64,000 nt of DNA, taken from NCBI GenBank assembly GCA_964521255.1, contig CAZFRM010000001.1, positions 372,001 through 436,000 on the forward strand. The letters are read 5' to 3'. The notes beneath the pieces were generated by a model that had not been told where the DNA came from, ran no database searches, and saw only the letters and a list, made by a program, of their open reading frames with translations. A program made the position numbers and the translations under genes. Each line of letters starts with the position of its first letter. The first letter of the stretch is position 1. Positions 33,942 through 42,883 of the stretch are shown here, one piece after another. Origin of the DNA: ZC4RG29 sp964521255 (GTDB lineage: Bacteria; Bacteroidota; Bacteroidia; Cytophagales; Cyclobacteriaceae).

Positions 33942-35031
33942 TTGGAAAAAGGCTTGCATCAATGTTTGGAATAACGTTAAGCGCATTCTTATAGTAAATT
34001 TTCTTTAACACATCATCGGGCAAATCCAGGCCATACATTCTCCAGAAGGCATGGTAGCGCTTGTGATAGGGGAAGTAATCATCTGCTGTTTCTAAAACTC
34101 TAAAGTAAGTCGCATATTCATCGGGCACCCAGGAATCTTTGCCAAACATCACCCTGTCCTGGTATTTTATTAAAAACTCCCTGGCTACGCGCGGCTGCCT
34201 TCCCAGTTCTGCAATCACAGCTCCGATTTCCGTATACATGTTGGGAAACTGATCTAGCAGTTCGCCAAGTTTTTTCAAATCATTACCATACCACCCCAGG
34301 TGAGCATTGATGAATTTTGTCTTTGTATGTTTTCTGAAAAGATTGTGTTGTTCTTTCATGATTTCTTCCCAGGGCGCAGGGTCTGTATCACCTCGTTTCC
34401 GATTAGGATGTGTTTTTAATTCAAGCCATCGTTCATTGTTCTTATCAAATGGATCCCAAAAAGATTTAGGATCAGCCGAATGGATCAACACTGGTATGCC
34501 AAGCTCACCGCATTTATCCCATATGGGTCCTATTCTCGGATCGTCTATTTTTATCCTGTTACCTTTACTATTCTGATTGTGCATACCGAGACTCTTGTAT
34601 ATTTTCAAGCCACTGGCACCAAGCTTCACATCATTTTCGAGTTGGTGAAGCATTCTCTTTTGCCATTCCGGATCATCGATAGCGCTGAAATCCATATTGG
34701 TAAACACAATGAATCGTTTAGGAAAATGTTCTCTCACATTTTTAACAGACCCTTCTAAATGCTCCGCGGTTCCCCTGCCCCTTCCACTTAGATTCACCAT
34801 AACCATCATGTTCAAGGCATCCATTTGCTTCACCAGAGAATTAAGATTCTGTGAAGGCATACCAAATTGATGATTGTGAACATCAATAAAAGGAAACTTC
34901 GAACGGGTTAGTTGGTGTTCAGGAACCACAAGCGTTGACGGTGGGTCATATTCTTCAAATTCCATGTTTTGACCACATGCAAAAAAAGACATGAACATTA
35001 TGGCCTGAACCATCTTAAATTTCCACAACAT
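33937..35031 (-). CDS. amidohydrolase-fold lipoprotein
   Basis: 364 residues. The signal peptide ends SFFAC, a lipobox. The mature part is a metal-dependent hydrolase of the amidohydrolase-2 type: FIDVHNHQFG carries the first His pair at strand 1. HSADPKSFWDP, NAHLGWYGNDL and DRVMFGKDSW give the later His and Asp ligands in order around the TIM barrel. Substrate unknown; relatives include decarboxylases and lactonases. Lipid anchoring places it in the envelope. It appears to stand alone. Confidence 0.83.
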   Translation of the reverse strand: MLWKFKMVQAIMFMSFFACGQNMEFEEYDPPSTLVVPEHQLTRSKFPFIDVHNHQFGMPSQNLNSLVKQMDALNMMVMVNLSGRGRGTAEHLEGSVKNVREHFPKRFIVFTNMDFSAIDDPEWQKRMLHQLENDVKLGASGLKIYKSLGMHNQNSKGNRIKIDDPRIGPIWDKCGELGIPVLIHSADPKSFWDPFDKNNERWLELKTHPNRKRGDTDPAPWEEIMKEQHNLFRKHTKTKFINAHLGWYGNDLKKLGELLDQFPNMYTEIGAVIAELGRQPRVAREFLIKYQDRVMFGKDSWVPDEYATYFRVLETADDYFPYHKRYHAFWRMYGLDLPDDVLKKIYYKNALNVIPNIDASLFPK

Positions 35032-35119
35032 AAGGTTAACGTTTTTCGAAAAGATAGAGAGATTGCAATTGTAGCCTCTGAAAAAATCACTACACGGGTT
35101 AAATATTATATGACTGGTT

Positions 35120-35152
35120 AAAAAAAAATCCTCTCATTGCGGTGAGAGGATT
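35120..35152 (-). terminator. terminator of the DoxX-like gene
   Basis: AATCCTCTCA (35127-35136) and TGAGAGGATT (35143-35152) form a perfect 10-bp stem. On the minus strand it is followed by a T-run (35126-35120). It lies just after the DoxX-like stop codon. Confidence 0.88.
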
Positions 35153-35157
35153 AACAA

Positions 35158-35526
35158 TCAATCAGAAAAATTCCCTGACATATAAAACGCGGCTCCTGCC
35201 AAAGCCAGGTCTTTCAATAACATAGATGTACTTAATTGCGCACCATCGCCACCTCCCAGCGCGCCTGGCAAGTGCAGAACCAAAACAAAAATTACCAACA
35301 TGATACCTAGTAGGAGTGTGGCAAGCGCTGCTTTCTTTTGAATGATTATACTTACTGCTGCCGCTATCAGTCCCGCTCCGGTTAGATAAATCCAAAATAC
35401 GCCTCCCGGTAGCCATGAAGGTATCATGCCTGCCATTGCAGACCCATTCATGAAGTGGAATAATCCAAAAACAGCCATCGGCAAAGCATACACTATTCTG
35501 CCTGCAGTTAACAAGTTTGATTTCAT
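35158..35526 (-). CDS. DoxX-like four-helix membrane protein
   Basis: 122 residues with four hydrophobic helices at about 8-25, 42-62, 67-88 and 100-117. The N-terminal FGLFHFMNG and MIPSWLPGG segments are typical of the DoxX/DoxD-like superfamily. Members are linked to quinone, thiosulfate or redox processes in the inner membrane, but no catalytic residues can be given. Single gene with its own terminator. Confidence 0.75.
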   Translation of the reverse strand: MKSNLLTAGRIVYALPMAVFGLFHFMNGSAMAGMIPSWLPGGVFWIYLTGAGLIAAAVSIIIQKKAALATLLLGIMLVIFVLVLHLPGALGGGDGAQLSTSMLLKDLALAGAAFYMSGNFSD

Positions 35527-35618
35527 AAGAAGTGGGTTTAGTTAGACGTTTAATTTAGGAAATTTCCCTGTTTTCACCTCCTTATAAAAACCGTAAATTG
35601 CCATCATTACAATATTTT

Positions 35619-36731
35619 ATGAATAAACTTATCCTCACGCTTGCACTGATAGGGCTCATCAGCATTCCGCTATTTGCTCAAACAGATCCCCTTGAAACGG
35701 CCAAAAAGAAAATTCAGGCAAGTGATTTCAAAGGCGCAAAATCAGATCTTACCGCAATCCTTGAAAGCAATCCTAAACATAAAGCAGCGCTTACCTTACG
35801 TGGCCAGGCACGAATGGGGTTGGAAGATTTCTATGGGGCTATTGGCGATTTTAATTTTGCGCTGGAACAGGATTCCACATATGCGGAAGCTTTAAATTAT
35901 AGAGGAGAATCAAAGATGAATCTTGGAGATGATGAAGGAGCAATAGAAGACCTGGATAAAGCGATCAGGTTCAATCCAAAATTATCGGACGCCTACACTA
36001 ATCGCGGATTGGCCAAGTACAACATTGAAGATTTGCAAGGTGCCTACTTTGATTTTTCCAAAGCTCTTGAACTTGGTCCCGAAGATGCTGACAAGTATTT
36101 TAATCGTGGTGTTGTGAAATCTGAACTTGGCGAATTTATAAGCGCCATTGATGATTATACAAAGGCTATTGAGCGTGACCCTACGGATGCAGGGTTGTAC
36201 AATTATCGCGGAGTAGCCTATTATAGCTCAGGAAATTATGACAAAGCAATAGCCGACTATGATGAGGCAATAAAGCGTGATGCAAAAGACGGTGTTAAAT
36301 TTGAAAACAGAGCGTTGGCAAAAAGTGCCAAAGAGGACTTCAAAGGAGCGTTAGAGGACTATAATAAAGCTATTGAACTGGATGCCGAAGATCCGGAGAC
36401 TTACAATCTTCGCGGCGTTGTAAAGTATAACATGGAAGACCATGATGGCGCCATTGCCGATTACACAAAAGCTATTGAACTGGACAATACCAATCCGGTT
36501 TATTATGACAATCGCGCTACCAGCAGGAATGAGAAAGAAGATTATGCAGGTGCTGTAGAAGACTACACTTCTTCTATTGAACTATACCCGAGTGACCCGG
36601 AGACGTTCTATCAGCGAGGTATGGTTAAACTAACAATGAATAACAAATACGATGCGTGCCTTGATTTTAAGAGAGCCGAAGAGTTGGGATCTTCTGAAGC
36701 CCGGGCGGTGATGAAGAAGAACTGTAAATAA
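35619..36731 (+). CDS. secreted tetratricopeptide-repeat protein
   Basis: 370 residues from the ATG at 35619. Signal peptide ISIPLFAQ, then about ten 34-residue TPR units to the C-terminus, with repeated AIxDYxKAIELDP and YNxRGxxKxxxxDxxGA patterns. TPR solenoids are scaffolds for protein contacts; this one should act in the periplasm. No catalytic domain is attached. Function unknown beyond the fold. Confidence 0.88.
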   Translation: MNKLILTLALIGLISIPLFAQTDPLETAKKKIQASDFKGAKSDLTAILESNPKHKAALTLRGQARMGLEDFYGAIGDFNFALEQDSTYAEALNYRGESKMNLGDDEGAIEDLDKAIRFNPKLSDAYTNRGLAKYNIEDLQGAYFDFSKALELGPEDADKYFNRGVVKSELGEFISAIDDYTKAIERDPTDAGLYNYRGVAYYSSGNYDKAIADYDEAIKRDAKDGVKFENRALAKSAKEDFKGALEDYNKAIELDAEDPETYNLRGVVKYNMEDHDGAIADYTKAIELDNTNPVYYDNRATSRNEKEDYAGAVEDYTSSIELYPSDPETFYQRGMVKLTMNNKYDACLDFKRAEELGSSEARAVMKKNCK

Positions 36732-36798
36732 CAGGAAAGTTCACGGATCACTGCTGACAAATAACAGTAATTAAAATTTTGATTCGCGATCGCTTAGG

Positions 36799-36818
36799 CT
36801 TTCTCCGGTAGGAGAAGG
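36799..36818. repeat. small CTTTCTCC/GGAGAAGG hairpin
   Basis: CTTTCTCC-GGTA-GGAGAAGG, followed by ACAGAG. It resembles the hairpin core of the 59895-59990 element, which reads CTTCTCC-GAAA-GGAGAAG followed by ACAGCGGAG. It lies between the TPR and DinB genes and is probably another member or remnant of the family. Confidence 0.45.
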
Positions 36819-36843
36819 ACAGAGTTTTTATACAGAAAAAATT

Positions 36844-37380
36844 ATGGTTCCACGGCTTTATCAGTGTTTCGAACGACTTGAAATAATACGCCGGGAAATT
36901 TTTATAAAAGTCAGAGCATCTCCCCCTGAAAATTTGAACTACAATTTACCGGGCAAATGGAACATGCTTGAGATCCTTACCCATTTACTTACAGCAGAGC
37001 GGCTTTCAATAAACTACATCAAAAAGAAATCTTTAGGAATAAGTACCGCTGGTGAAACCGGAATTATTGAATCTGTTAAATTTTTGCTACTAAAAATTTC
37101 TCAACGCCTTCCATTAAAATACAGAGCACCTGCTCATGTTACCGAAAATACACCCATTGCCCTTTCACTTGATGAGACCGAACGACAATGGGATACATTA
37201 CGAAATGAACTAAGAAATTTTCTCGAATCCTTCGATGAGCAAAATTTGCAAAAGAAAATTTATCGCCACCCGGTTGCCGGAAGGTTGAATATAATTCAGG
37301 CCTTAAAGTTCTTTTATGAGCACATCCACCACCATAAACCACAAATCGAACAATTGCTAAATCTTGCACGAAGGAAATAA
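36844..37380 (+). CDS. DinB-family protein
   Basis: 178 residues. A four-helix-bundle fold is suggested by helices separated by PGKWNMLEILTHLLTAERLS and the closing YEHIHHHKPQIEQLL. The His in THLLTAE and the two His of HIHHH would make the metal site of the DinB/YfiT superfamily. Several members are thiol transferases; the substrate here is unknown. The name DinB reflects a founding member, not DNA-damage induction here. Confidence 0.8.
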   Translation: MVPRLYQCFERLEIIRREIFIKVRASPPENLNYNLPGKWNMLEILTHLLTAERLSINYIKKKSLGISTAGETGIIESVKFLLLKISQRLPLKYRAPAHVTENTPIALSLDETERQWDTLRNELRNFLESFDEQNLQKKIYRHPVAGRLNIIQALKFFYEHIHHHKPQIEQLLNLARRK

Positions 37381-37517
37381 GCCACCGGTAAAAATGTGCT
37401 TTGATTCATCCTCCTCACGAAAACAGGTCTTCAAAAAAAACTCCTGAAAGTTTTTTGTCCAAAATTATTAGATGAACATTTTGTTTTCGAATTTTCATTT
37501 TTAATTAACCTAAAGGA

Positions 37518-38114
37518 ATGTCGCGGAAAGCGCTTGAGCAAGCTAGACTCTATTTCATAGCTATTGTACCTCCTTCTCCTGTTTACGAAGAAGCACAGGA
37601 ACTAAAAGTATATTTCCGTGACCATTATAAAAGTAAAGCATCGTTAAATTCTCCACCTCACATTACCTTACACATGCCCTTCCGTTGGAAGGAGAAAAAA
37701 GAAGAAGAGCTGATCGTCAACCTGAATAAGTTCGCTTCAAATTTCACCCCGTTTGACTTAAAGCTTAAAAATTTTTCCTGCTTCTCACCAAAAGTGATTT
37801 TCATTGATGTCGATACAAATGCTGAACTAAACGAATTGCAAAAAGAACTTCACAAGTTTTGCAAGCGGGAGTTTAATCTGTTTAATGCAGCCTACAAAGA
37901 GCAACCCTTTTATCCGCACCTGACATTGGCGTTTCGGGATTTGAAAAAACCCGCCTTTCACAAAGCCTGGGAAGAATTCAAAGACCGGGAATTAAGAGCT
38001 GATTTTCCCGTCAACCAAATAACGCTTCTTAAACACACAGGAAAAGTGTGGCAGGTTTACAATGATTTTAGTCTCTCCGATGTAGCTGTTAAAATGGAAG
38101 CGAAATCAATTTGA
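37518..38114 (+). CDS. 2H phosphoesterase / 2'-5' RNA ligase family protein
   Basis: 198 residues with two HxT motifs in tandem halves: PPHITLHMP near residues 55-62 and YPHLTLAFRDL near 135-145. This is the active-site signature of the LigT/2H phosphoesterase superfamily, whose members act on 2',3'-cyclic phosphates or ligate RNA. Which activity applies cannot be told. Its end overlaps the convergent EamA gene by 9 bases. Confidence 0.8.
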   Translation: MSRKALEQARLYFIAIVPPSPVYEEAQELKVYFRDHYKSKASLNSPPHITLHMPFRWKEKKEEELIVNLNKFASNFTPFDLKLKNFSCFSPKVIFIDVDTNAELNELQKELHKFCKREFNLFNAAYKEQPFYPHLTLAFRDLKKPAFHKAWEEFKDRELRADFPVNQITLLKHTGKVWQVYNDFSLSDVAVKMEAKSI

Positions 38115-39029
38115 ATTTTTGGATTTTTTTCCAATGATCAAAACCCCAACAAGAACTAAAATTGTTCCGAGAATTTGCATGGCCAAAAACGGTTCATCTA
38201 AAAAATAATAAGCCTGAACTATTGTAGAAACCGGTCCCACACTCCCGACAATTGCGGCATTATCAGATCCTATTCGTTTAATTCCTTCCGCAATCAAGTA
38301 TGACGGCACAACGGTAGATAACAAAGCCATGAGAGCGCTATACACATAAACATCTGTAGAAAATCCCAACAAGGAATTATTCGAAGTCAAAGCAAAATGA
38401 ATTAATACGCCAAGGCATGCGAATGACATAGCATAACTGTTAAACTTAGCTGATCCAACCAATGGAATCAATCGGCCGCTCCCTACAATATAAGCTGCAT
38501 AAGTAATGGCACAGGTAAAGATCATGATCGAACCAAGGATAAAATTTCTATTACTTTGCTCGCTCAGATCAACCTCACCATAAAAGGCCAGCAACAAACC
38601 AAAGTATGTTACGCCAACGGCCAGCCATTGTACCCTGGTGACCCTCTGCCTGAATATAAAAGCAGACATAAGTAAAACCAGTGTAGGATAGATAAAGAGA
38701 ATTAATCGCTCGATGCCTGCAGATACATATTGAAGTCCAAGAAAATCAAGGAGACTGCTAATGTAGTATCCCAGGCATCCGATAAAAGCAACCATTAACC
38801 ATTGCTTTGCTGTGAATCGAACATTGGTGGTTTTATATGAACTGACAAAAGCCGAAACAATGAAGAACGGTAAAGAGAAAATCATTCTTAATGCCAGGAG
38901 CGAAACAGCATCAACTTCCGTTTCGCGATAAGCAAGTTTCACGAAAATCGCTTTTGTTGAAAAGCATAACGCTCCTAACAATGAGATAATAAAACCAGTG
39001 ATAAAATAACTTCGGGGAAGATGATTCAC
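38106..39029 (-). CDS. EamA/DMT-superfamily transporter
   Basis: About 307 residues with ten hydrophobic helices in two five-helix halves, the drug/metabolite transporter layout. GALCFSTKAIFVKLAY is the first EamA repeat start, and MALLSTVVPSYLIAEGIKRIGSDNAAIVGSVGP belongs to the second. The frame opens at a TTG (39065); a GTG at 39029 is a better start just before the first helix, but the true start is unsure. Substrate unknown; relatives export amino acids or other metabolites. Confidence 0.82.
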   Translation of the reverse strand: MNHLPRSYFITGFIISLLGALCFSTKAIFVKLAYRETEVDAVSLLALRMIFSLPFFIVSAFVSSYKTTNVRFTAKQWLMVAFIGCLGYYISSLLDFLGLQYVSAGIERLILFIYPTLVLLMSAFIFRQRVTRVQWLAVGVTYFGLLLAFYGEVDLSEQSNRNFILGSIMIFTCAITYAAYIVGSGRLIPLVGSAKFNSYAMSFACLGVLIHFALTSNNSLLGFSTDVYVYSALMALLSTVVPSYLIAEGIKRIGSDNAAIVGSVGPVSTIVQAYYFLDEPFLAMQILGTILVLVGVLIIGKKSKNSN

Positions 39030-39186
39030 ATTTAAAAATCCACAGCGTAATTTGCGGGCGAGCAAAATAAAGAATCAAATTTCACTTATCCATAGTTTTA
39101 CTAACATTTATCAACTGTTTTGTTTTAACTTGACCACCGTTATCTTAAACTAAGAACATAATTATACATTCAAAAAAATTAAGGTT

Positions 39187-39717
39187 ATGAAAGCGCTAAA
39201 AAAGTTTTTTCCATTAATGCTAATCATGCTTTTTCTTTTCTCTCTTTCTTGTGGCTCTAAAAAGAACACGGCAAAAGCAACTATTCAAAGCGCCAGTGGA
39301 AGCACGATGACAGGTGAAGCAGTCTTTGAAGAAGTAACTGGAGGTGTGAAGATGACCTTAACGGTGAAAGGAGCTACACCGGGAACGCATGCTGTGCACT
39401 TGCATGAAAGCGGTGATTGCAGCGCTGCTGATGCCACCTCTGCCGGGGCGCACTGGAATCCAACGCATCAATCGCATGGAGATCGTTCAGGAGCTGGCGA
39501 GTTCCACAGTGGCGACATTGCCAACCTGATTGTTGACGCCGACGGTACTGGAAAACTGGAAGCCACAGCGAAAGACTGGACAATAGGCGGCGCAGAAAAT
39601 ACAAACGTGATCGGAAAAGCGGTGATCATTCATGCCAGTCCTGATGACTTTGTTTCACAACCCTCAGGCAACGCGGGTGCCAGAGAAGGCTGCGGTGTAG
39701 TGGAAAAAGCAGAATAA
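39187..39717 (+). CDS. sodC: Cu-Zn superoxide dismutase, lipoprotein
   Basis: 176 residues. The signal ends FSLSC, a lipobox, so the enzyme is lipid-anchored outside the cytoplasm. The copper ligands are in HAVHLHESGDCS, the zinc-loop ligands in GAHWNPTHQSHG and FHSGD. The C-terminal IHASPDDFVSQPSGNAGAREGCGVV supplies the electrostatic loop, the last His and the disulfide Cys. It removes superoxide in the envelope. It appears to be monocistronic. The dispersed 39722-39796 element follows directly after the stop. Confidence 0.95.
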   Translation: MKALKKFFPLMLIMLFLFSLSCGSKKNTAKATIQSASGSTMTGEAVFEEVTGGVKMTLTVKGATPGTHAVHLHESGDCSAADATSAGAHWNPTHQSHGDRSGAGEFHSGDIANLIVDADGTGKLEATAKDWTIGGAENTNVIGKAVIIHASPDDFVSQPSGNAGAREGCGVVEKAE

Positions 39718-39721
39718 ATTA

Positions 39722-39796
39722 ATTAGCGGATTAGCCAATTCAATGAACCAATTAGCAATGTACTGATGTACCCATTGGTGATATCATTGGCTAATA
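39722..39796 (+). repeat. dispersed element copy A, GATTAGCCAAT inverted-repeat ends
   Basis: Begins near GATTAGCCAATTCAATGAA (from 39729) and ends ATTGGCTAAT (39786-39795), a 10-bp inverted terminal repeat. It aligns over about 80 bases with the reverse complement of 57122-57198, sharing the first 18 bases of the core without mismatch and most of the rest. It lies between sodC and the TonB-receptor gene and carries no ORF. Confidence 0.75.
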
Positions 39797-39892
39797 GAAA
39801 ATTTATACATCAATTCTCCGCAGGTCATAAAAGACTTTCCAGCTAAAATCTGTAAGCGTATAATTACGAAGAGCTCCTTACTCTCAAAGATC

Positions 39893-41956
39893 ATGATGAA
39901 CAGACTCATCGTAATTATTGCAACACTGCTTCCCTGTTATTTATATGGTCAGCAAGCAGACTCAAATGGCAGTGATACTACCATTACACTCAACGAAGTT
40001 ACCGTTCGCGCGTACCAGTATGATCGAAAGATGCTTGAAGTACCGGCTGCCATTGGAAAAGTTAATGAAAAAGATTTTGAACGATTCAGCCTTACATCTT
40101 TTCTTCCGGTTTTAAATACAATGCCGGGAGTACGAATGGAAGAGCGGTCTCCTGGAAGTTATCGACTTTCTGTTCGCGGCAGTACTTTACGGTCTCCATT
40201 CGGTATACGAAATGTCAAAGTATATTTTAATGATCTTCCATTCACTGACCCTGGAGGAAATACATACTTAAACCTTCTTGACTTCAATGCAGTGACACAA
40301 GCAGAAATTATAAAAGGCCCGGGCGGTAGTTTGTATGGAGCCGGTACAGGAGGAGTGTTGATGATGAATAGTCAGTCCCTCACAGCAGATCAATCTTCCA
40401 TAGGTTTTTCTACTCTCGCCGGGAGCTATGGATTGCTTAGGTACTCAATCAATGCCGAAACAGTTTCCGATAATTTCAACATGAATCTCCAATATGCCCA
40501 TCAACAAGCAGAGGGATATCGTGATCAATCACAAATGGTTCGTGATGCCATTCAACTTAGTGGACAAATCAGTGTAAGCAAAAATCGGAAGCTTAATGTG
40601 ACTATGCTTTATACTGATTTGTTTTATGAAACTCCGGGCGGACTTACTAAACCTCAATATGATGAAGACCCATCGCAAGCGCGGCCTCCCGGTGGACCGA
40701 ATCCTGGCGCTACAGAACAACAAGCTACCGTTTACAATAAGACATTTTATGGTGGCATCACACATGAATACAAGTGGAACAACAAATGGTCAAACAATAC
40801 AGGCGTGTATGGAACATTCACTCAGTTTGAAAATCCCTCTATCAGGAATTTTGAAATACGATCTGAGAACAGCTTAGGAGGACGTACTAATACACAATTC
40901 CACTTTGGAAAAGGAAAGTTAAATTTTGGCGCAGAGTTTCAACAAGGGTATTCATCAATCACCGTTTACGATAATAATCGCGGGCAATCAGGATCGCTTC
41001 AAAATAGTGATGAGATAATTTCACTTTCAGCATTAGTTTTTTCGCAGATTGAATTTTATCTGCCCTATGATTTTTTCTTAACCATTGGCGGAAGCTTAAA
41101 TTTTTACAATGTAGATTATAAGCGCCTCTCTGACGTGCCTCCGTTTCAGGAAGAAAAAAATTTCGACCCGGAAATATCGCCAAGAATTGCATTGTTGAAA
41201 AAATTGAGCGATAAGATTTCTGTTTATGGTAGTATAAGCAGAGGATTCTCTCCTCCAACCGTCGCTGAACTTTTCCCTTCTACATCTACATTCAATGATC
41301 AACTTGATCCTGAGGAAGGAACGAGTTATGATTTAGGAATTCGTGGAAACCTTGCAAACAATTCATTTACATTTGATATCACCGCTTATAACTTTCAATT
41401 GGATGAAACTATTGTCGTTCGCAGAACAGATGACGACGCAGACTATTTTATAAATGCCGGTAGTACATCACAGAAAGGAGTGGAAACATTTTTATCATGG
41501 AATCCATTTAAAGAAAAAGGTAATTCTTTTACGCCGTGGATCAGCTACACCTATAATCATTACCGGTTTTCAGATTATGTACAAGATGTAAATGATTTCA
41601 GCGGCAACAAACTTACAGGTGTTTCTCCCAACATTCTTGTGGTCGGCCTTGATGTAAGAGCAAGAAATGGCTTGTATGGCAACATTACATTTACCTATAC
41701 AGATAAGATACCGCTTGATGATGCAAACACTTCCTTCGCAGATGCTTACAATCTCTTTGGCCTACGTGCGGGTTACCGGCATCAATTGGGAGAGAGTTTC
41801 ATTTTTGACCTCTTTGGCGGAGTGGATAATCTACTCGATGAAAAATACAGTTTAGGCAACGATTTGAATGCGGTAGGTGGTCGATTCTACAACGCGGCGC
41901 CGTTAAGAAATTTCTACTTCGGACTTAAAGGTAACTTCTTAGAAAAGAAGAGGTGA
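39893..41956 (+). CDS. TonB-dependent outer-membrane receptor
   Basis: 687 residues. Signal peptide ending LPCYLYGQ, then a short linker and the plug domain (ITLNEVTVRAYQYDRKMLEVP, PGVRMEERSPGSYRLSVRGS, IKGPGGSLYGAGTGGVL). A 22-strand-type beta-barrel runs to the end, closing on FYFGLKGNFLEKKR. There is no N-terminal carboxypeptidase-like domain, so it resembles the siderophore/FecA class more than SusC. Substrate unknown. Its end overlaps the fructosamine-kinase-like gene, suggesting one transcript. Confidence 0.9.
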   Translation: MMNRLIVIIATLLPCYLYGQQADSNGSDTTITLNEVTVRAYQYDRKMLEVPAAIGKVNEKDFERFSLTSFLPVLNTMPGVRMEERSPGSYRLSVRGSTLRSPFGIRNVKVYFNDLPFTDPGGNTYLNLLDFNAVTQAEIIKGPGGSLYGAGTGGVLMMNSQSLTADQSSIGFSTLAGSYGLLRYSINAETVSDNFNMNLQYAHQQAEGYRDQSQMVRDAIQLSGQISVSKNRKLNVTMLYTDLFYETPGGLTKPQYDEDPSQARPPGGPNPGATEQQATVYNKTFYGGITHEYKWNNKWSNNTGVYGTFTQFENPSIRNFEIRSENSLGGRTNTQFHFGKGKLNFGAEFQQGYSSITVYDNNRGQSGSLQNSDEIISLSALVFSQIEFYLPYDFFLTIGGSLNFYNVDYKRLSDVPPFQEEKNFDPEISPRIALLKKLSDKISVYGSISRGFSPPTVAELFPSTSTFNDQLDPEEGTSYDLGIRGNLANNSFTFDITAYNFQLDETIVVRRTDDDADYFINAGSTSQKGVETFLSWNPFKEKGNSFTPWISYTYNHYRFSDYVQDVNDFSGNKLTGVSPNILVVGLDVRARNGLYGNITFTYTDKIPLDDANTSFADAYNLFGLRAGYRHQLGESFIFDLFGGVDNLLDEKYSLGNDLNAVGGRFYNAAPLRNFYFGLKGNFLEKKR

Positions 41957-41958
41957 TC

Positions 41959-42831
41959 ATGAAGGTTCCGGTTGATGTCGTTAGTAGCATTTCTGATTTC
42001 TTTCATCAGGATATCTCTATTAAAAATTTTTCTCAAGTCGGTGGGGGTTGTATCAACAATGGCGGACTGATACAAACATCGCGAGGTGATTTTTTTCTTA
42101 AATGGAATGATGCAAAAAAATATCCTGCCATGTTTCAGGCAGAAGCGAAAGGTTTAAAACTCCTGGGCAATGCCAACACCATTCGCATTCCAGTGGTAAC
42201 AACAGTCGGTGAGAAAGGTGAGTACCAGTTCATCCTGATGGAAAATATAAGGAGTCAACCCCGATCCGGGAATTATTGGGAAGTACTGGGAAAAGAGTTA
42301 GCCGCTCTTCATCAAAGTTCAAATTCATCTTTCGGGTTGGATCACGACAACTACATGGGCTCATTACCCCAGTTGAATGCACAAAAAAATTCATGGATTG
42401 ATTTTTTTATTATACAACGACTAGAAGTTCAGTTAAAAATTACAACGGATTTTCATGCTGTAGAGAATTCGTTAACAAAAAAATTCCATGCGCTTTATAA
42501 AAAATTGCCATCAATCCTCCATGAAGAAAAACCTTCACTGGTACACGGTGACTTGTGGAGTGGTAATTTGATCACAGATGAAAAAGGAAATCCTTGCCTC
42601 ATTGATCCGGCAGCATACTATGGTCACCGTGAAATAGATCTTGCTATGACACAATTGTTTGGTGGATTCAATGATGCGTTTTATCAATCGTATCAGAATG
42701 CATATCCTACATTGCCTGGCTTGCAGGAGCGTCTCGATATCTACAATCTTTATCCATTACTTGTCCATGTGAATTTATTTGGACAAAGTTATTTGTCGCA
42801 GGTGAACACGATTCTGAGAACATTTATATGA
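41959..42831 (+). CDS. fructosamine kinase family protein
   Basis: 290 residues from the ATG at 41959 (a GTG lies two codons earlier). A protein-kinase-like fold of the fructosamine/ketosamine 3-kinase family: SQVGGGCINNG is the nucleotide loop, FFLKWN carries the ATP Lys, and LVHGDLWSGNLITD has the catalytic Asp and Asn. LIDPAAYYGHREIDLAM carries the metal Asp. It probably phosphorylates sugar adducts on amines for deglycation repair. Coupling to a TonB receptor is unusual and unexplained. Confidence 0.87.
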   Translation: MKVPVDVVSSISDFFHQDISIKNFSQVGGGCINNGGLIQTSRGDFFLKWNDAKKYPAMFQAEAKGLKLLGNANTIRIPVVTTVGEKGEYQFILMENIRSQPRSGNYWEVLGKELAALHQSSNSSFGLDHDNYMGSLPQLNAQKNSWIDFFIIQRLEVQLKITTDFHAVENSLTKKFHALYKKLPSILHEEKPSLVHGDLWSGNLITDEKGNPCLIDPAAYYGHREIDLAMTQLFGGFNDAFYQSYQNAYPTLPGLQERLDIYNLYPLLVHVNLFGQSYLSQVNTILRTFI

Positions 42832-42845
42832 TTCAACATACTGGC

Positions 42846-42873
42846 CACAAAGGCACTAAGTCACTAAGAAAAA
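42846..42873. repeat. short CACTAAG-type tandem motif
   Basis: CACAAAGGCACTAAGTCACTAAG holds related 8-base units, a kind of intergenic string that recurs in Bacteroidota genomes. It lies in the 52-base gap between two convergent genes. No function seen. Confidence 0.3.
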
Positions 42874-42883
42874 TGCACAAGTA

